Of a DNA stretch of 29,377 bases, positions 17,091 to 24,348 are shown piece after piece. Below the pieces are notes generated by a model. The model was not told the DNA's origin. It was given only the letters and a program-made list of their open reading frames with translations, and searched no databases. Location of the stretch: NCBI GenBank assembly GCA_964393605.1, contig CAYMUL010000040.1, forward strand, positions 1-29,377, given 5' to 3'. Source of the DNA: CAYMUL01 sp964393605 (GTDB lineage: Bacteria; Bacteroidota; Ignavibacteria; Ignavibacteriales; Ignavibacteriaceae). Position 1 is the stretch's first letter. Each line of letters opens with the position of its first letter. The position numbers and the translations under genes were made by a program.

Positions 17091-18293
17091 ATGAAATCAC
17101 TAATATTCCTCGCAATGTTATCGGCGATACTTTCAACGTCATATTCTCAAACTGATGATGAATTGAAAAAGAAAGCGAGCGAGCTCGCACAAAAATTTAT
17201 TATCGTAGATACGCACGTTGATTTTCCGTTAAACATTTATCACGATCCTAAAAAATATACAGTTGATAAAAGCGAAGGAGAATTTGATTATCCCCGCGCA
17301 AAACAAGGCGGATTGAACGTTCCCTTCATGTCAATTTACACTCCGCCGAGATTAGAAGGAACCGGCAAAAGCAAAGTGATGGCAGATTCTTTAATCACTC
17401 TTGTAGAAAAAATTGTGAATGAAAACTCGGATCGATTCGCTATTCCCGCAAGCGTCGATGATGTGCGCAATCACTTCAAACAAAATAAAATTTCTTTGCC
17501 GATGGGAATGGAAAACGGCTCGCCGATTGAAAACGATTTGAAAAATATTCGTTACTTTTATAGCCGCGGAGTTCGTTACATAACTCTTGCGCACGGAAAA
17601 AGTAATCACATCAGCGATTCATCGTACGATGAAAACAAACAATGGAACGGGCTCAGCAATTTTGGGAAAGATGTTGTTAACGAAATGAATAAGCTGGGAA
17701 TTATGATTGACGTTTCTCATTTATCCGATTCGGCATTTTATGATGTAATTGAAATTTCGGATGCGCCGGTGATCGCCAGTCATTCTTCATGCAGATATTT
17801 TACTCCCGGATTTGAACGTAACATGAGCGATGAAATGATTGTACATCTGGCAAAGCATGGCGGAGTTATTCAAATAAATTTCGGTTCTTCTTTTTTGCGT
17901 GATGATATCAGAAAAAAATATGACGAGATTGATGCATTCATTGATAATTATGTCAAAGAACATACCGATCAGTCCGATGAAGAGCGACGTGAATTTATTA
18001 ATAAGTATCGCAAAGAAAACAAACCGCCGAACGCAACAGTAAAGGATGTTGTTGCGCATATCGATCACGTTGTAAAATTAGTAGGAATAAATTATGTCGG
18101 TATCGGCTCAGACTTTGATGGAGTTGGCGATACACTCCCCGAAGGTTTGAAAGATGTTTCTTACTATCCAAATTTAATTTATGAATTGTTGAAACTTGGA
18201 TACAGCGAAGAAGATATTAAAAAAATCTGCGGAGAAAACTTGCTGCGGGTTTGGAGTGAAGTGGAAGATATCGCGAAGAATATTGAGCAATAA
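17091..18293 (+). CDS. Membrane dipeptidase (peptidase family M19, renal dipeptidase-like)
   Basis: 400 residues with an N-terminal signal peptide (cleavage near SYSQ, residue 20). The binuclear zinc ligands of family M19 are all visible: H42 and D44 in DTHVD, E141 in GMENG, H210 in DVSHLSD and H231 in ASHSS; GSDFDGVGD near residue 340 is the family's late signature. These enzymes cleave dipeptides, including D-amino-acid forms, in the periplasm or at the surface (EC 3.4.13.19). Length is normal. An insertion rich in charged residues (about 265-310, DQSDEERREFINKYRKENK) is longer than I recall for bacterial relatives. It lies downstream of the Tat hydrolase, suggesting a periplasmic recycling pair, and overlaps a decayed lipoprotein-like frame at its stop. 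Confidence 0.88.
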   Translation: MKSLIFLAMLSAILSTSYSQTDDELKKKASELAQKFIIVDTHVDFPLNIYHDPKKYTVDKSEGEFDYPRAKQGGLNVPFMSIYTPPRLEGTGKSKVMADSLITLVEKIVNENSDRFAIPASVDDVRNHFKQNKISLPMGMENGSPIENDLKNIRYFYSRGVRYITLAHGKSNHISDSSYDENKQWNGLSNFGKDVVNEMNKLGIMIDVSHLSDSAFYDVIEISDAPVIASHSSCRYFTPGFERNMSDEMIVHLAKHGGVIQINFGSSFLRDDIRKKYDEIDAFIDNYVKEHTDQSDEERREFINKYRKENKPPNATVKDVVAHIDHVVKLVGINYVGIGSDFDGVGDTLPEGLKDVSYYPNLIYELLKLGYSEEDIKKICGENLLRVWSEVEDIAKNIEQ

Positions 18294-18510
18294 AATAATA
18301 ATCTTATCTTCTTTGTTATTCTTTGCTTGCAGACACCTTCTGTCCAAAATATCTATAAGGACAAAATATAAGACGAGTTTATTTCTTTTATTTTGGACAA
18401 TACTATTGCCGACGCAATTCCTATCAATTATATTTGCAAACAAAAAAAACAACGGTTCTGAACTGAAAAGAATTATCAAAAAAATATCTGCAACAAAAAT
18501 TTTTAAGAGT
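18283..18510 (+). pseudogene. Possible decayed lipoprotein gene
   Basis: Starting at a TTG that overlaps the dipeptidase stop, the first frame reads NKIIILSSLLFFAC, a lipoprotein-like signal ending in Cys. From that Cys the plausible protein continues in another frame (CLQTPSVQNIYKDKI, stop TAA near 18370) and, past that stop, in the same frame as DEFISFILDNTIADAIPI and on to another stop. One frameshift near 18330 and one nonsense codon would explain the pattern. The strong terminator at 18511 closes the stretch. AT-rich DNA can give such frames by chance, so confidence is limited. The family is unknown. Confidence 0.4.
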
Positions 18511-18538
18511 AGCCGCTCATACGAGCGGCTATTTTTTT
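18511..18538 (+). terminator. Strong rho-independent terminator
   Basis: AGCCGCTC (18511-18518), loop ATAC, GAGCGGCT (18523-18530), then A and seven T. It ends the transcription unit of the Tat hydrolase and dipeptidase and lies 18 bases before carA. Confidence 0.85.
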
Positions 18539-18556
18539 ATCCGCACAGACCAGCTA

Positions 18557-19621
18557 ATGAATAAACATTCTGCATCTCTAATTTTACAGGACGGTTTCAA
18601 AGTTGACGGCTTTTCGTTCGGACACAAGGGAAACTGCAACGGCGAAGTTGTTTTCAATACCGGCATGGTTGGCTATCCCGAAACTCTAACAGATCCTTCT
18701 TACGCGGGACAAATTTTAATTTTAACTTATCCTTTAATCGGCAACTACGGAATTCCTTCCGACGAAAGAGAAGAAGATATTTTAAAAAATTTTGAGTCTG
18801 AAAAAATTCAGGTAAACGGTTTGGTAATTTCGAATTACTCGGAAAACTATTCTCATTGGAGCGCGGTAAAATCTCTTCATCAATGGCTTGAAGAAAATAA
18901 AGTGCCTGCAATTTATGGAGTAGATACGCGCATGCTCACCCGCAAATTACGTGAAGAAGGAACAATGCCGGGTTTAATTTCTATCGATGAGAATCATCTC
19001 GACTTTTATGATCCGAATAAAAACGATCTTGTCGCCGAAGTTTCTATCAAAGAACCCAAATTATATTCCCGAAGCGAGAAAAAAATTATTGTGATTGACT
19101 GCGGAGTGAAGAATAACATTATTCGCGCATTTCTCGAAAGAGATATTTCAGTGCTTCGCGTTCCTCATGATTACAATTTTCTTAACGAAGAAGCCGACGG
19201 AATTTTTATTTCAAACGGTCCCGGCGATCCTAAAATGTGCAAACAAACAATTGCCAATGTTCAAAAGGCGATGAAGAAAGAATTGCCGATACTCGGCATT
19301 TGTCTCGGAAGTCAAATATTAGCACTCGCCTCCGGTGCAGAAACTTATAAATTAAAATACGGACATCGAAGCCACAACCAACCCGTAAATGAAACGGGAA
19401 CAAAGCGATGTTACATCACTTCGCAAAATCACGGTTATGCAGTTGATGCTCATTCGCTTCCTCAAGATTGGCGCGAATGGTTTGTGAACGATAACGACGG
19501 AACGAACGAAGGAGTAATTCATATCGCTAAACCATTTTTCGGAACGCAATTTCACCCCGAAGCATCTCCCGGTCCCGACGATACCGAATTTGTCTTTGAT
19601 ATGTTTGTGAGAAATTTATGA
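18557..19621 (+). CDS. carA: Carbamoyl-phosphate synthase, small (glutaminase) subunit
   Basis: A 354-residue subunit that releases ammonia from glutamine and passes it to CarB for carbamoyl phosphate, used for pyrimidines and arginine (EC 6.3.5.5). The N-terminal CarA-specific domain has GEVVFNTGMVGYPETLTDPSY (29-49) and LTYPLIGNYGIP (56-67). The class I glutaminase domain has SNGPGDP (219-225), the nucleophile C249 in GICLGSQ, and H333 and E335 in QFHPEA. The residue three after the nucleophile is Ser where most homologues have His. Blocks such as GHRSHNQPV and TSQNHGYAV are canonical. It is cytoplasmic. No clear ribosome site lies before the ATG. carB follows about 690 bases later, separated by an opposite-strand toxin-antitoxin pair. 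Confidence 0.95.
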   Translation: MNKHSASLILQDGFKVDGFSFGHKGNCNGEVVFNTGMVGYPETLTDPSYAGQILILTYPLIGNYGIPSDEREEDILKNFESEKIQVNGLVISNYSENYSHWSAVKSLHQWLEENKVPAIYGVDTRMLTRKLREEGTMPGLISIDENHLDFYDPNKNDLVAEVSIKEPKLYSRSEKKIIVIDCGVKNNIIRAFLERDISVLRVPHDYNFLNEEADGIFISNGPGDPKMCKQTIANVQKAMKKELPILGICLGSQILALASGAETYKLKYGHRSHNQPVNETGTKRCYITSQNHGYAVDAHSLPQDWREWFVNDNDGTNEGVIHIAKPFFGTQFHPEASPGPDDTEFVFDMFVRNL

Positions 19622-19987
19622 TGAATATAATGGATTTTGAATTTGGATTTCTTTAATCCGAATATAATCTTCAGAATTGTTTGTGAAGAGTGTTAAACCA
19701 TTGATATATACTGTTGATGCGATGATTGAATCTCCAATTGAAAGATTATATTTCTTTCTAAAGAGAATCGATTGATTGATGATTTCAGAATCAATTGGTA
19801 AAACTGAAATTTTTGAAAAAATATTATTGAAAAATATTTCTTGTTCTTTTGTTATTTTATGAAAACCAAGTACTTCCAGTTTGCTAATTTCTGAAGCAAA
19901 CACAATCTCTCGATCATAAAGTTGATGTAGAAAGGAAAACTCCTCCTGCGCCGAATAAATAATGATGTTACTGTCAAGTAATATCAA
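19616..19987 (-). CDS. PIN-domain ribonuclease toxin, VapC-like
   Basis: A 123-residue PIN domain, the usual VapC length. The acidic residues that hold Mg are in place: D5 in ILLDSNIII, E38 in SKLEVLG, D86 in SIGDSIIA, and D107 in TNNSEDY. VapC toxins cut specific RNAs, often initiator tRNA or the rRNA sarcin-ricin loop, when freed from their antitoxin. The start is TTG at 19985-19987, sharing two bases with the stop of the upstream antitoxin gene, typical of coupled toxin translation. Its 3' end overlaps the 3' end of carA by six bases, convergently. Which RNA it cuts cannot be predicted. Confidence 0.8.
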   Translation of the reverse strand: MILLDSNIIIYSAQEEFSFLHQLYDREIVFASEISKLEVLGFHKITKEQEIFFNNIFSKISVLPIDSEIINQSILFRKKYNLSIGDSIIASTVYINGLTLFTNNSEDYIRIKEIQIQNPLYSS

Positions 19988-20220
19988 CTTTTGAATCCAA
20001 GGTTTCTGTCTGCCCTAACTTTCCTTTGCCATTCCGAAGGATCGCCGAAATTAGAAACATCAATTTTTTTTAATTTCATTCGCCTGGTTTTTTTTGAAAT
20101 CGTGAAAGACTTTGCATTGGATAATCTTTCAATGCGATAATTAATTTTCAACCGTTGAATGAGCTCTTTGATTAAGGTCAGGTCTCGCTCATTTGAAGGT
20201 TCAATGATAATTCTTGTCAT
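19984..20220 (-). CDS. Antitoxin of the VapBC-type pair
   Basis: A 78-residue basic protein directly upstream of, and overlapping, the PIN toxin. The C-terminal DPSEWQRKVRADRNLGF resembles the toxin-wrapping tail of antitoxins paired with PIN toxins in Bacteroidota. The N-terminal half has a short strand (TRIIIEPS) and a helix (LTLIKELIQRLKI) but no obvious ribbon-helix-helix or AbrB pattern, so I do not assign a DNA-binding fold. It would neutralise the toxin and probably repress the operon. Start ATG; no clear ribosome site. It is divergent from carB. Confidence 0.7.
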   Translation of the reverse strand: MTRIIIEPSNERDLTLIKELIQRLKINYRIERLSNAKSFTISKKTRRMKLKKIDVSNFGDPSEWQRKVRADRNLGFKS

Positions 20221-20273
20221 AGTTAAAATAAGTTTTGAATAAAAATAAATTATTAAATGTTACAATCAAATTG

Positions 20274-20290
20274 GAGAAAATATTTTTCTC
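20274..20290. promoter_or_regulatory. Inverted repeat between antitoxin gene and carB
   Basis: GAGAAAA-tat-TTTTCTC is a perfect inverted repeat in the 93-base divergent gap, 24 bases before the carB GTG. It could be an operator for the antitoxin, a leader hairpin for carB, or chance in AT-rich DNA. The ribosome site AGGA at 20303-20306 supports the GTG start of carB. Confidence 0.3.
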
Positions 20291-20313
20291 TTCTGCAATT
20301 ATAGGAATAAAAA

Positions 20314-23300
20314 GTGATACGAAGAGGTAGACCAAAAAAAGTTTTAATACTCGGCTCGGGTGCTTTGCAAATCGGGCAAGCAGGGGAGTTTGATTACTCC
20401 GGCAGTCAAGCTATCAAAGCACTTAAAGAAGATTATATCGAAACGGTACTAATCAATCCGAACATCGCAACAATTCAAACTTCTGAACACCTCGCAGATA
20501 AAGTCTACTTCCTTCCGATAAAACCAAACTTTGTCGAAAGAATAATAGAAAAAGAAAAACCGGACGGCATCATGCTTGGCTTCGGAGGACAAACTGCACT
20601 CAACGTTGGCGTTGCCTTACACGATAGCGGCGTGCTTGATAAATATGGCGTTCGCGTGCTTGGCACTTCTGTTGAAACAATAAAAGATACCGAAGACCGC
20701 TTACGCTTTGCGCAAAAAGTTGAAGAAGCGGGATTCAAAGTTGCGCGAAGTAAAACTATTCACACAATTGAAGAGGCAATTCAAGCCGCAGAAGAAATCG
20801 GTTTTCCTTTAATGGTTCGAATCGCGTACGCCCTTGGCGGACTTGGCTCCGGCATTGTCAACAATAAAGAAGAGTTAATCGAAAAGACGAAACGGGCTTT
20901 CTCTTTTACAAATCAAATTTTAATTGAAGAATCTTTGTACGGTTGGAAGGAACTCGAATACGAAATTGTCCGCGATAAATTTAACAACTGCATTACAATT
21001 TGTTCAATGGAAAATATTGATCCGATGGGAATACACACGGGAGATAGCGTTGTTGTTGCACCGGTGCAAACTCTTTCCGCAAAAGAGAATTTCAAATTAC
21101 GCTCGATTGGAATCGCGCTGATTCGTCATCTCGGAATTATCGGCGAGTGCAACATACAATTCGCGCTTGATACTAAATCGGAAGATTATAGAATCATCGA
21201 AGTGAATGCGCGTTTGAGTAGAAGTTCCGCGCTTGCATCGAAAGCAACTGGTTATCCGCTTGCGTTTGTCGCCAGCAAACTTGTTCTCGGTTATGATTTA
21301 AATGAAATTGAAAACAGCATCACCAAAGAAACGTCCGCATGTTTCGAGCCTGCGCTCGATTATATCGTTTTAAAATTCCCTCGTTGGGATTTGCAAAAGT
21401 TTCGACAGGTGAGCACACAACTTGGTTCAGAAATGAAATCTGTCGGAGAAGTTATGGCTATCGGCAGAAGTTTTGAAGAAGTTTTACAAAAAGCAATTCG
21501 AATGCTCGATATAGGATTGCCCGGCTTCACCGCAACTATTCTTGATGAAGAAAATAATCTTGAAAAAGAATTATCAACGCCGACTGACAGAAGAATTTTT
21601 ATGATTGCGAAAGCTCTGACGAAAGGAATGAGCGTTGACAGAATTCATGACTTAACAAAAATCGATCGTTGGTTTTTGTACAAGATGAAAAATATAATCG
21701 ACAACGAAAAATTTCTTCAAACAAAAAAGATCGAAGAGCTTTCTCGCGAAAATATTTTGGAAGCAAAACAAAACGGGTTTTCGGATAGTCAACTCGCATT
21801 CCTTTCACGCAGTAATGAAGCGGTCGTGCGCGATGTTCGTAAAAAATTCGGAGTGGTTCCATGTGTAAAACAGATTGATACTCTTGCGGCAGAATTTCCG
21901 GCGCAGACAAATTATTTGTACATGACTTACAACGGAACGGAAGACGATATAAAAGGTGGAGAGAGCAATCAAATTGTTGTGCTCGGCGGCGGTGCGTATC
22001 GCATCGGTTCTTCTGTCGAATTTGATTGGTGTTGTGTGAACGCGGTTATGTCTCTTTCAAAAATGAATTTTAAAACGATCATGATTAATTGTAATCCTGA
22101 AACCGTCAGCACCGATCATGATATTTGCGACAAACTTTATTTTGAAGAAATGTCACTTGAAAGAGTTCTCGATATTTATGAAAGAGAAAATCCTTCCGGA
22201 GTTATCGTTTCGATGGGAGGGCAAATTCCTAACAACCTCGCAATGAAACTTTTTAATAGTGGCGTTCACATCATCGGAACATCGCCGTTGCAAATTGATA
22301 ACGCAGAGAACCGTCATAAGTTTTCGCAAATACTCGACGGTCTTGAAATCGATCAACCGCATTGGGAAGAATTAACTGATTTGAAAGAGGCAAAATTGTT
22401 TGCGGTAAAAGTTGGCTATCCTGTCTTAATTCGTCCGAGCTATGTTTTAAGTGGCGCAGCAATGAGTATCGTTCTCACTGAAGAAGAACTTGAAACTTAT
22501 TTGAAGAAGGCATCGGATATCAGTCCCGAACATCCTGTTGTGATTAGCAAATTTATTACCGATGCAAGAGAGATTGAAGTTGACGCTGCCGCAGTTAACT
22601 GTGAATTATTTTGTTACGCAATTTCCGAACATGTTGAAAATGCCGGCGTTCATAGCGGCGATGCTACAATCGTTCTACCTCCGCAAAGAACTTATCTTGA
22701 AACGATGCGCAGAGTTAAAATCATTACAAAACAAATTGCAACCGCACTCGAAATTACGGGACCGTTCAACATTCAATTCATCGCGAAAGATAATGACGTA
22801 AAAGTGATTGAATGTAATCTTCGCGCTTCAAGAAGTTTTCCGTTCGTTTCAAAAGTTTTGAAAATAAATTTTATAGATATAGCAACACGATTGATGATGG
22901 GAGAGCGCGTGCCGAACATCGATCGTTCATCGTTTGATGTTGATTACGTCGGAGTGAAAGCATCGCAGTTTTCTTTTACAAGATTGAAAGGAAGCGATCC
23001 CGTTACAGGTGTGGAAATGGCTTCCACCGGCGAAGTTGCTTGTATCGGTGAAGATTTTAACGAAGCATTTTTAAAGAGTTTGCTTTCAACCGGTTTTAGA
23101 ATTCCAAAAAAAGGAATTTTACTTTCAACAGGAACGATGAAACAGAAAGCTGAATTCCTCGATGAAATAAAATCTTTAAATGCAATGGGATACCAATTTT
23201 ACGGCACGCCGGCAACTGCGGAGTTTTATCGTGAGAACGGAATTGATGTAACTGATTTATATCGTCCGCTTGATAAACATGAACCTTCAATTATTACATA

Positions 23301-23511
23301 CTTGCAAGAAGGGAAAATAGATCTCGTAATAAATATTCCGAAGACTACGGAAAAGAACGAACTCGACAGCGACTACATCATCAGAAGGCGTGCGGTTGAT
23401 TTAAATATTCCTCTGATTACAAACACACAATTTGCGAAGCGATTTGTAAAAGCACTTAAACGCTACAACGAGGAAACCCTTACAATTAAAAGCTGGGATG
23501 AATATGCGTGA
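20314..23511 (+). CDS. carB: Carbamoyl-phosphate synthase, large subunit
   Basis: 1065 residues, near the usual length. It uses bicarbonate, two ATP and ammonia from CarA to make carbamoyl phosphate. Order: first ATP-grasp synthetase half (about 1-400: VLILGSGALQIGQAGEFDYS, FGGQTALN, ALGGLGSG, IEVNARLSRSSALASKATGY), oligomerisation domain (about 400-545), second ATP-grasp half (about 550-930: GSSVEFDWC, MGGQIPNN, RPSYVLSGAAM, ECNLRASRSFPFVSK), and a C-terminal MGS-like regulatory domain (about 930-1065: TGTMKQKAEF, TPATAEFYRENGIDVT, LVINIPK), where UMP or ornithine bind in relatives. The wording of many blocks is closer to animal CAD/CPS proteins than to E. coli CarB. Start is GTG with AGGA seven bases upstream. 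It must have its own promoter, since the toxin-antitoxin pair lies between it and carA. Confidence 0.95.
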   Translation: MIRRGRPKKVLILGSGALQIGQAGEFDYSGSQAIKALKEDYIETVLINPNIATIQTSEHLADKVYFLPIKPNFVERIIEKEKPDGIMLGFGGQTALNVGVALHDSGVLDKYGVRVLGTSVETIKDTEDRLRFAQKVEEAGFKVARSKTIHTIEEAIQAAEEIGFPLMVRIAYALGGLGSGIVNNKEELIEKTKRAFSFTNQILIEESLYGWKELEYEIVRDKFNNCITICSMENIDPMGIHTGDSVVVAPVQTLSAKENFKLRSIGIALIRHLGIIGECNIQFALDTKSEDYRIIEVNARLSRSSALASKATGYPLAFVASKLVLGYDLNEIENSITKETSACFEPALDYIVLKFPRWDLQKFRQVSTQLGSEMKSVGEVMAIGRSFEEVLQKAIRMLDIGLPGFTATILDEENNLEKELSTPTDRRIFMIAKALTKGMSVDRIHDLTKIDRWFLYKMKNIIDNEKFLQTKKIEELSRENILEAKQNGFSDSQLAFLSRSNEAVVRDVRKKFGVVPCVKQIDTLAAEFPAQTNYLYMTYNGTEDDIKGGESNQIVVLGGGAYRIGSSVEFDWCCVNAVMSLSKMNFKTIMINCNPETVSTDHDICDKLYFEEMSLERVLDIYERENPSGVIVSMGGQIPNNLAMKLFNSGVHIIGTSPLQIDNAENRHKFSQILDGLEIDQPHWEELTDLKEAKLFAVKVGYPVLIRPSYVLSGAAMSIVLTEEELETYLKKASDISPEHPVVISKFITDAREIEVDAAAVNCELFCYAISEHVENAGVHSGDATIVLPPQRTYLETMRRVKIITKQIATALEITGPFNIQFIAKDNDVKVIECNLRASRSFPFVSKVLKINFIDIATRLMMGERVPNIDRSSFDVDYVGVKASQFSFTRLKGSDPVTGVEMASTGEVACIGEDFNEAFLKSLLSTGFRIPKKGILLSTGTMKQKAEFLDEIKSLNAMGYQFYGTPATAEFYRENGIDVTDLYRPLDKHEPSIITYLQEGKIDLVINIPKTTEKNELDSDYIIRRRAVDLNIPLITNTQFAKRFVKALKRYNEETLTIKSWDEYA

Positions 23512-23540
23512 GCGGTTACATTGCGTACAAGCGAAATAAG

Positions 23541-23567
23541 AATTAAAAATTATAAATTAAAAATTAA
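23541..23567. repeat. AT-rich repeat, left flank of the S23 gene (inverted copy)
   Basis: Its reverse complement matches the copies at 23986 and 24151 (core ATTTTTAATTTGTAATTTTT) with two or three differences. With the copy at 23986 it brackets the four-helix-bundle gene as an inverted pair. Confidence 0.65.
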
Positions 23568-23923
23568 GAGTTGATTTTCGTGGTGATTCGGATTTTGGCA
23601 ATGATTTTTTGGAGTTCGATTGCATCTTTTAATAGACTTTCTGCTTCGATTTTTCCAAAGTAAGCGGATTCTTTTAATAGTCGTATCCAATAATTTGTTT
23701 CTCTCGCTTCTTTATATGCAATGGATAATTTGGCAAGAAATTCTGCTTTGCTTTGCGCTCCAATTGCTTCTTCAACATTGGCTCCGATGGAGGTGCCACT
23801 CCGTAAAAACTGTTTTGAAAGAACACGCTCCGATTTTTTTTCTACAAGATATTTATAAGCTTTTACAACTCTTACTGCAAATGAAAAACTCTTTTTCTGT
23901 AAAACATTATCTTTCTTCACCAT
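23564..23923 (-). CDS. Four-helix-bundle protein (S23/IVS family)
   Basis: A 119-residue, Lys/Glu-rich helical protein with the family signature: FLRSGTSIGANVEEAIGAQS (residues 42-61) followed by EFLAKLSIAYKEARETNYWI. Homologues were first seen in intervening sequences of 23S rRNA genes (named S23) and are common as solitary genes; they form pentamers of four-helix bundles and their role is unsettled. There is no rRNA nearby here. The ATG follows AAAGGTTTGAG, a fair ribosome site. It is convergent with carB and flanked by inverted AT-rich repeats, which suggests insertion as a unit. It is intact by length and motif. Confidence 0.85.
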   Translation of the reverse strand: MVKKDNVLQKKSFSFAVRVVKAYKYLVEKKSERVLSKQFLRSGTSIGANVEEAIGAQSKAEFLAKLSIAYKEARETNYWIRLLKESAYFGKIEAESLLKDAIELQKIIAKIRITTKINS

Positions 23924-24348
23924 CTCAAACCTTTATAATTTATTATTATGAATTTACATTGAAAATTGAACTTTCTCCTATCAATCATTTTTAATTTGTA
24001 ATTTTCAATTAATACTAGACACGCTGAGTAGCACACAAATGACATTGATGCGACGGATTTTCAGCGATTAAATATATTATCCCTAAATCTCGAACTATGA
24101 ATTTGCACAACCTGTGTTTGTTATAGATACTTGACTATTCTCCTATCAATCATTTTTAATTTGTAATTTTTAATTAACAATTTTGGCTTGCAAATAATTT
24201 TATGGGGAAATTACTTTATGAAGAGTAAAAATGATGGCGTCAGAAAACTTGTCCGCAGATTTTTTGAACTAGAATTTAAGATTTAAACTTTTCTTCATCC
24301 TTCCTTTATTTTTATTCCGTAAATTTTGATAAAAAAATTGGAGAAGTT
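23924..24348. other. Spacer with a duplicated AT-rich segment
   Basis: About 425 bases with no gene. A 40-base segment starting TTCTCCTATCAATCATTTTT occurs at 23973-24012 and again at 24138-24177 with one mismatch, 165 bases apart. The rest is AT-rich and should hold the promoter of the phosphatase gene. TTGGAG about six bases before the GTG at 24349 serves as ribosome site and supports that start. Confidence 0.65.
23973..24177. repeat. Two direct copies of an AT-rich ~40-bp segment
   Basis: Copies at 23973-24012 and 24138-24177 differ at one position. Their cores (23986-24010 and 24151-24175) belong to the AT-rich repeat family also seen at 996-1020, 23541-23565 and 29311-29327. Confidence 0.7.

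Noticed and set aside
18196..18564. 122-residue open frame overlapping the dipeptidase end
   Set aside because: It begins inside the dipeptidase, reads through the strong terminator and ends within carA. Only the lipoprotein-like start near 18283 is kept, as part of a possible pseudogene.
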